Made by a program: the position numbers and the translations under genes. 7,087 nt of DNA. It comes from Akkermansiaceae bacterium. GTDB taxonomy: Bacteria; Verrucomicrobiota; Verrucomicrobiia; Verrucomicrobiales; Akkermansiaceae. Numbering within the stretch: the first letter of the stretch is position 1; every line of letters begins with the position of its first letter. The stretch spans positions 4,235 through 11,321 of the forward strand of contig WTJZ01000302.1 in the NCBI GenBank assembly GCA_011524615.1, in the 5' to 3' direction. Under the pieces are notes generated by a model. That model was not told where the DNA came from and did not search any database. It saw only the letters and a list, made by a program, of their open reading frames with translations. Shown here in pieces: positions 6,251 through 7,087 of the stretch.

Positions 6251-6494
6251 CTAGTGAGAATTAATCGATTTATTTTGAGTGGATGGCTCTCATTCCAAGT
6301 CTAGTCAGCGTCTTGTTGGGGCTGACCGCATCTTACTGCTCATTGAGACTACCTTCATAGCAGTGCGTTAAATCTGAAAACCTTCCGATGTCTGAGTGCT
6401 CTCAGATTCCTTTGTAACAGAGGGGACACTCTATCTAGTACGTATGAATGAGTGGCTCATGAGGAGGAGCCTCGAAAATCGTTTTGGGGCAAAA
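6251..6494. other. Long spacer between units 3 and 4, possible relic unit
   Basis: This 244-bp spacer is about twice the usual length. It has no credible ORF. It contains dyads, GTCAGC/GCTGAC (near 6304-6326) and AATCTGA/TCAGATT (near 6371-6408), and fragments recalling the array: GGGGACACTCTA near 6422-6433 (like the unit 3 tail) and GGAGCCTC near 6466-6473 (identical to part of the P1 right arm). It may hold the remains of a decayed seventh unit. Confidence 0.35.
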
Positions 6495-6627
6495 GCAAAG
6501 AGACTCCTAAGCGTGAACCTAGGAGCCTCAAGTGCCTATGAATAATTAACTATATAATAAAGAGAGGGTAACTAATCCGCTCTTCATAATATAGTATGCA
6601 TCCCAGAGGGTTAATTTGGACACTTTT
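6495..6627 (-). repeat. Array unit 4 (subfamily B)
   Basis: P1 spans 6500-6529 with loop CGTGAA; two of its 12 pairs are A.C on the + strand and G.U on the - strand. P2 is the best formed in the array: 6549-6567 pairs with 6577-6595 at 16 of 19 positions, and the stem core changed from the GAATA/TCTTC type of unit 1 to AAGAG/CTCTT. The GGACACTTTT box can pair with AAGTGCC of the linker, or with AAAAAGGTGTC just beyond the unit (to about 6653). On the - strand P1 is followed by TTTGCTTTTG. Confidence 0.85.
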
Positions 6628-6744
6628 GGGGTGATTAATGAAAAAAAGGTGTCTGTTCTTCTCGAAGCGCTTTGAAAAATAGGAATAATTTGGAGAACGT
6701 GCAGAGCAGGTCGTAACAGCGATTACAAAGATGAGGAAAAAAAC

Positions 6745-6877
6745 GCAAAGAGACTCCTAAGCGCAAACCTAGGAGCCTCAAGTGCCTATGAATAATTAAC
6801 TATATAATAAAGAGCAGGTAACTAATCCACTCTTCATAATATAGTATGCATCTCAGAGGGTGTGTTTGGACACTTTT
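6745..6877 (-). repeat. Array unit 5 (subfamily B)
   Basis: P1 spans 6750-6779 with loop CGCAAA and shares both + strand A.C pairs with unit 4. The P2 loop is at 6817-6828; its arms are nearly those of unit 4, with CA opposite A next to the loop. Units 4 and 5 are the most alike pair and probably the newest duplication; similarity runs on to the AATTTAATGAA at 6881-6891. On the - strand P1 is followed by TTTGCGTTTTTTT, the best terminator-like tail in the array. Confidence 0.85.
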
Positions 6878-6928
6878 GTGCAATTTAATGAAGAAAATGA
6901 AGATCTTTCGGGATTGGAGGTGTAAAAA

Positions 6929-6960
6929 TGAGACTTTTTGTTACAAAAAGATCAATCTCA
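6929..6960. other. Nested hairpin in the spacer between units 5 and 6
   Basis: CTTTTTG (6934-6940) and CAAAAAG (6944-6950) form a perfect 7-bp stem with a 3-base loop. TGAGA (6929-6933) can pair with TCTCA (6956-6960) outside it. A second TGAGAT near 6979-6984 competes for the TCTCA. No T run follows on the + strand, so it is not a standard terminator in that direction. Confidence 0.4.
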
Positions 6961-7012
6961 ACTTTTCTTATCAGTAAAATGAGATTATTTTTGCGGGATG
7001 AGGCGCCTATAC

Positions 7013-7087
7013 GCAAAGAGGCTCCTAAGCGCGAACTTAGGAGCCTCAAGTGCCTATGAATAATTAACTATATAATAAAGAGCAGGT
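7013..7087 (-). repeat. Array unit 6 (subfamily B), cut by the window end
   Basis: P1 (7018-7047, loop CGCGAA) is a perfect 12-bp stem. Where units 1-3 have CTGAG/CTCAG at the loop end, this one has CTAAG/CTTAG, a paired change that keeps the stem. The invariant block is present at 7039-7069. The window ends inside the P2 left arm and loop, so the array continues at least one unit and perhaps further. Confidence 0.85.

Larger units (their letters stand above)
5627..7087 (-). repeat. Tandem array of six structured elements, candidate small-RNA array
   Basis: Six head-to-tail units begin at 5627, 5880, 6121, 6495, 6745 and 7013; the last is cut by the window end. P1 hairpin starts are 253, 241, 374, 250 and 268 bp apart. 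A 31-bp block (5653-5683 in unit 1) is identical in all six, while the spacers hardly align. On the + strand each unit has P1 (12-bp stem, 6-base loop), an invariant linker, P2 with loop GGTAACTAATCC, then a TTGGACACTT-like box whose GGACACTT can pair with AAGTGCC of the linker (P3). Units 1-3 and units 4-6 form two subfamilies. There are no ORFs and no transposase. The - strand is favoured for transcription because P1 is then followed by T-rich sequence and all odd P1 pairs become G.U. I cannot find a consistent promoter. Confidence 0.85.

Noticed and set aside
5627..7087. CRISPR array
   Set aside because: Repeat units are 130-152 bp with spacers of about 90-245 bp, far from CRISPR dimensions, and no cas genes are present.
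5627..7087. Integron cassette array with attC sites
   Set aside because: The conserved GTTRRRY/RYYYAAC core pair is not found in the units, spacers are too short for cassette genes, and no integrase is visible.
5277..7087. tRNA, tmRNA or other standard RNA genes in the gene-free region
   Set aside because: No T-arm motif, cloverleaf or CCA end could be found. GTTCAAAA in units 1 and 2 is part of a simple hairpin.

Overview
The window looks like a piece of bacterial chromosome of about 50% GC: six protein genes, then about 1.8 kb of gene-free sequence filled by a structured repeat array. The proteins are ordinary bacterial housekeeping types. The tandem 'ACAGATGGAC / ACGGATATAC' repeat at the left edge and the SelL/AhpC-TSA_2-like membrane redoxin fit a member of the Verrucomicrobia/PVC group (perhaps Opitutales-like). 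That placement is an inference from recall, not from a database search.

Layout. Positions 1-140 are a small element bounded by 14-bp inverted repeats. Then come a DUF429 protein (+, 206-907); panB (-, 904-1671), whose stop overlaps the DUF429 stop by 4 bp; folK (-, 1731-2243); fabG (+, 2392-3141); a bidirectional terminator (3184-3216); trpS (-, 3225-4190); and a four-helix membrane protein fused to a peroxiredoxin-like domain (+, about 4332-5276) with its own terminator (5282-5312). folK and panB form a two-gene unit in the order seen in the E. coli folK-panB-panC cluster, linking folate and pantothenate/CoA synthesis. fabG and trpS stand alone, with no fab or trp neighbours.

From 5627 to the window end there are six head-to-tail copies (the sixth cut off) of a 130-152 bp element, with hairpins starting 241-374 bp apart and mostly unrelated spacers between. 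Each copy has a 12-bp-stem hairpin (P1), an invariant linker, and a longer imperfect hairpin (P2) with the near-constant loop GGTAACTAATCC. The start of the linker can also pair with a conserved GGACACTT-type box at the far end (P3). Sequence changes between copies keep the stems paired. Every non-Watson-Crick pair in P1 is C.A on the + strand, which is a G.U wobble on the - strand, and on the - strand P1 is followed by a T-rich run. The best reading is a tandem family of structured RNAs made from the - strand, each ending in an intrinsic terminator. A structured DNA element remains possible. No protein gene explains the array.

Two links tie the array to its neighbours. A 20-of-21 copy of the linker lies in inverted orientation just after the redoxin-gene terminator, whose loop also resembles the P2 loop. 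A 12-nt bulged match to the linker covers the panB start codon, so a - strand array RNA would be antisense to it. I do not recognise this element as a named family.
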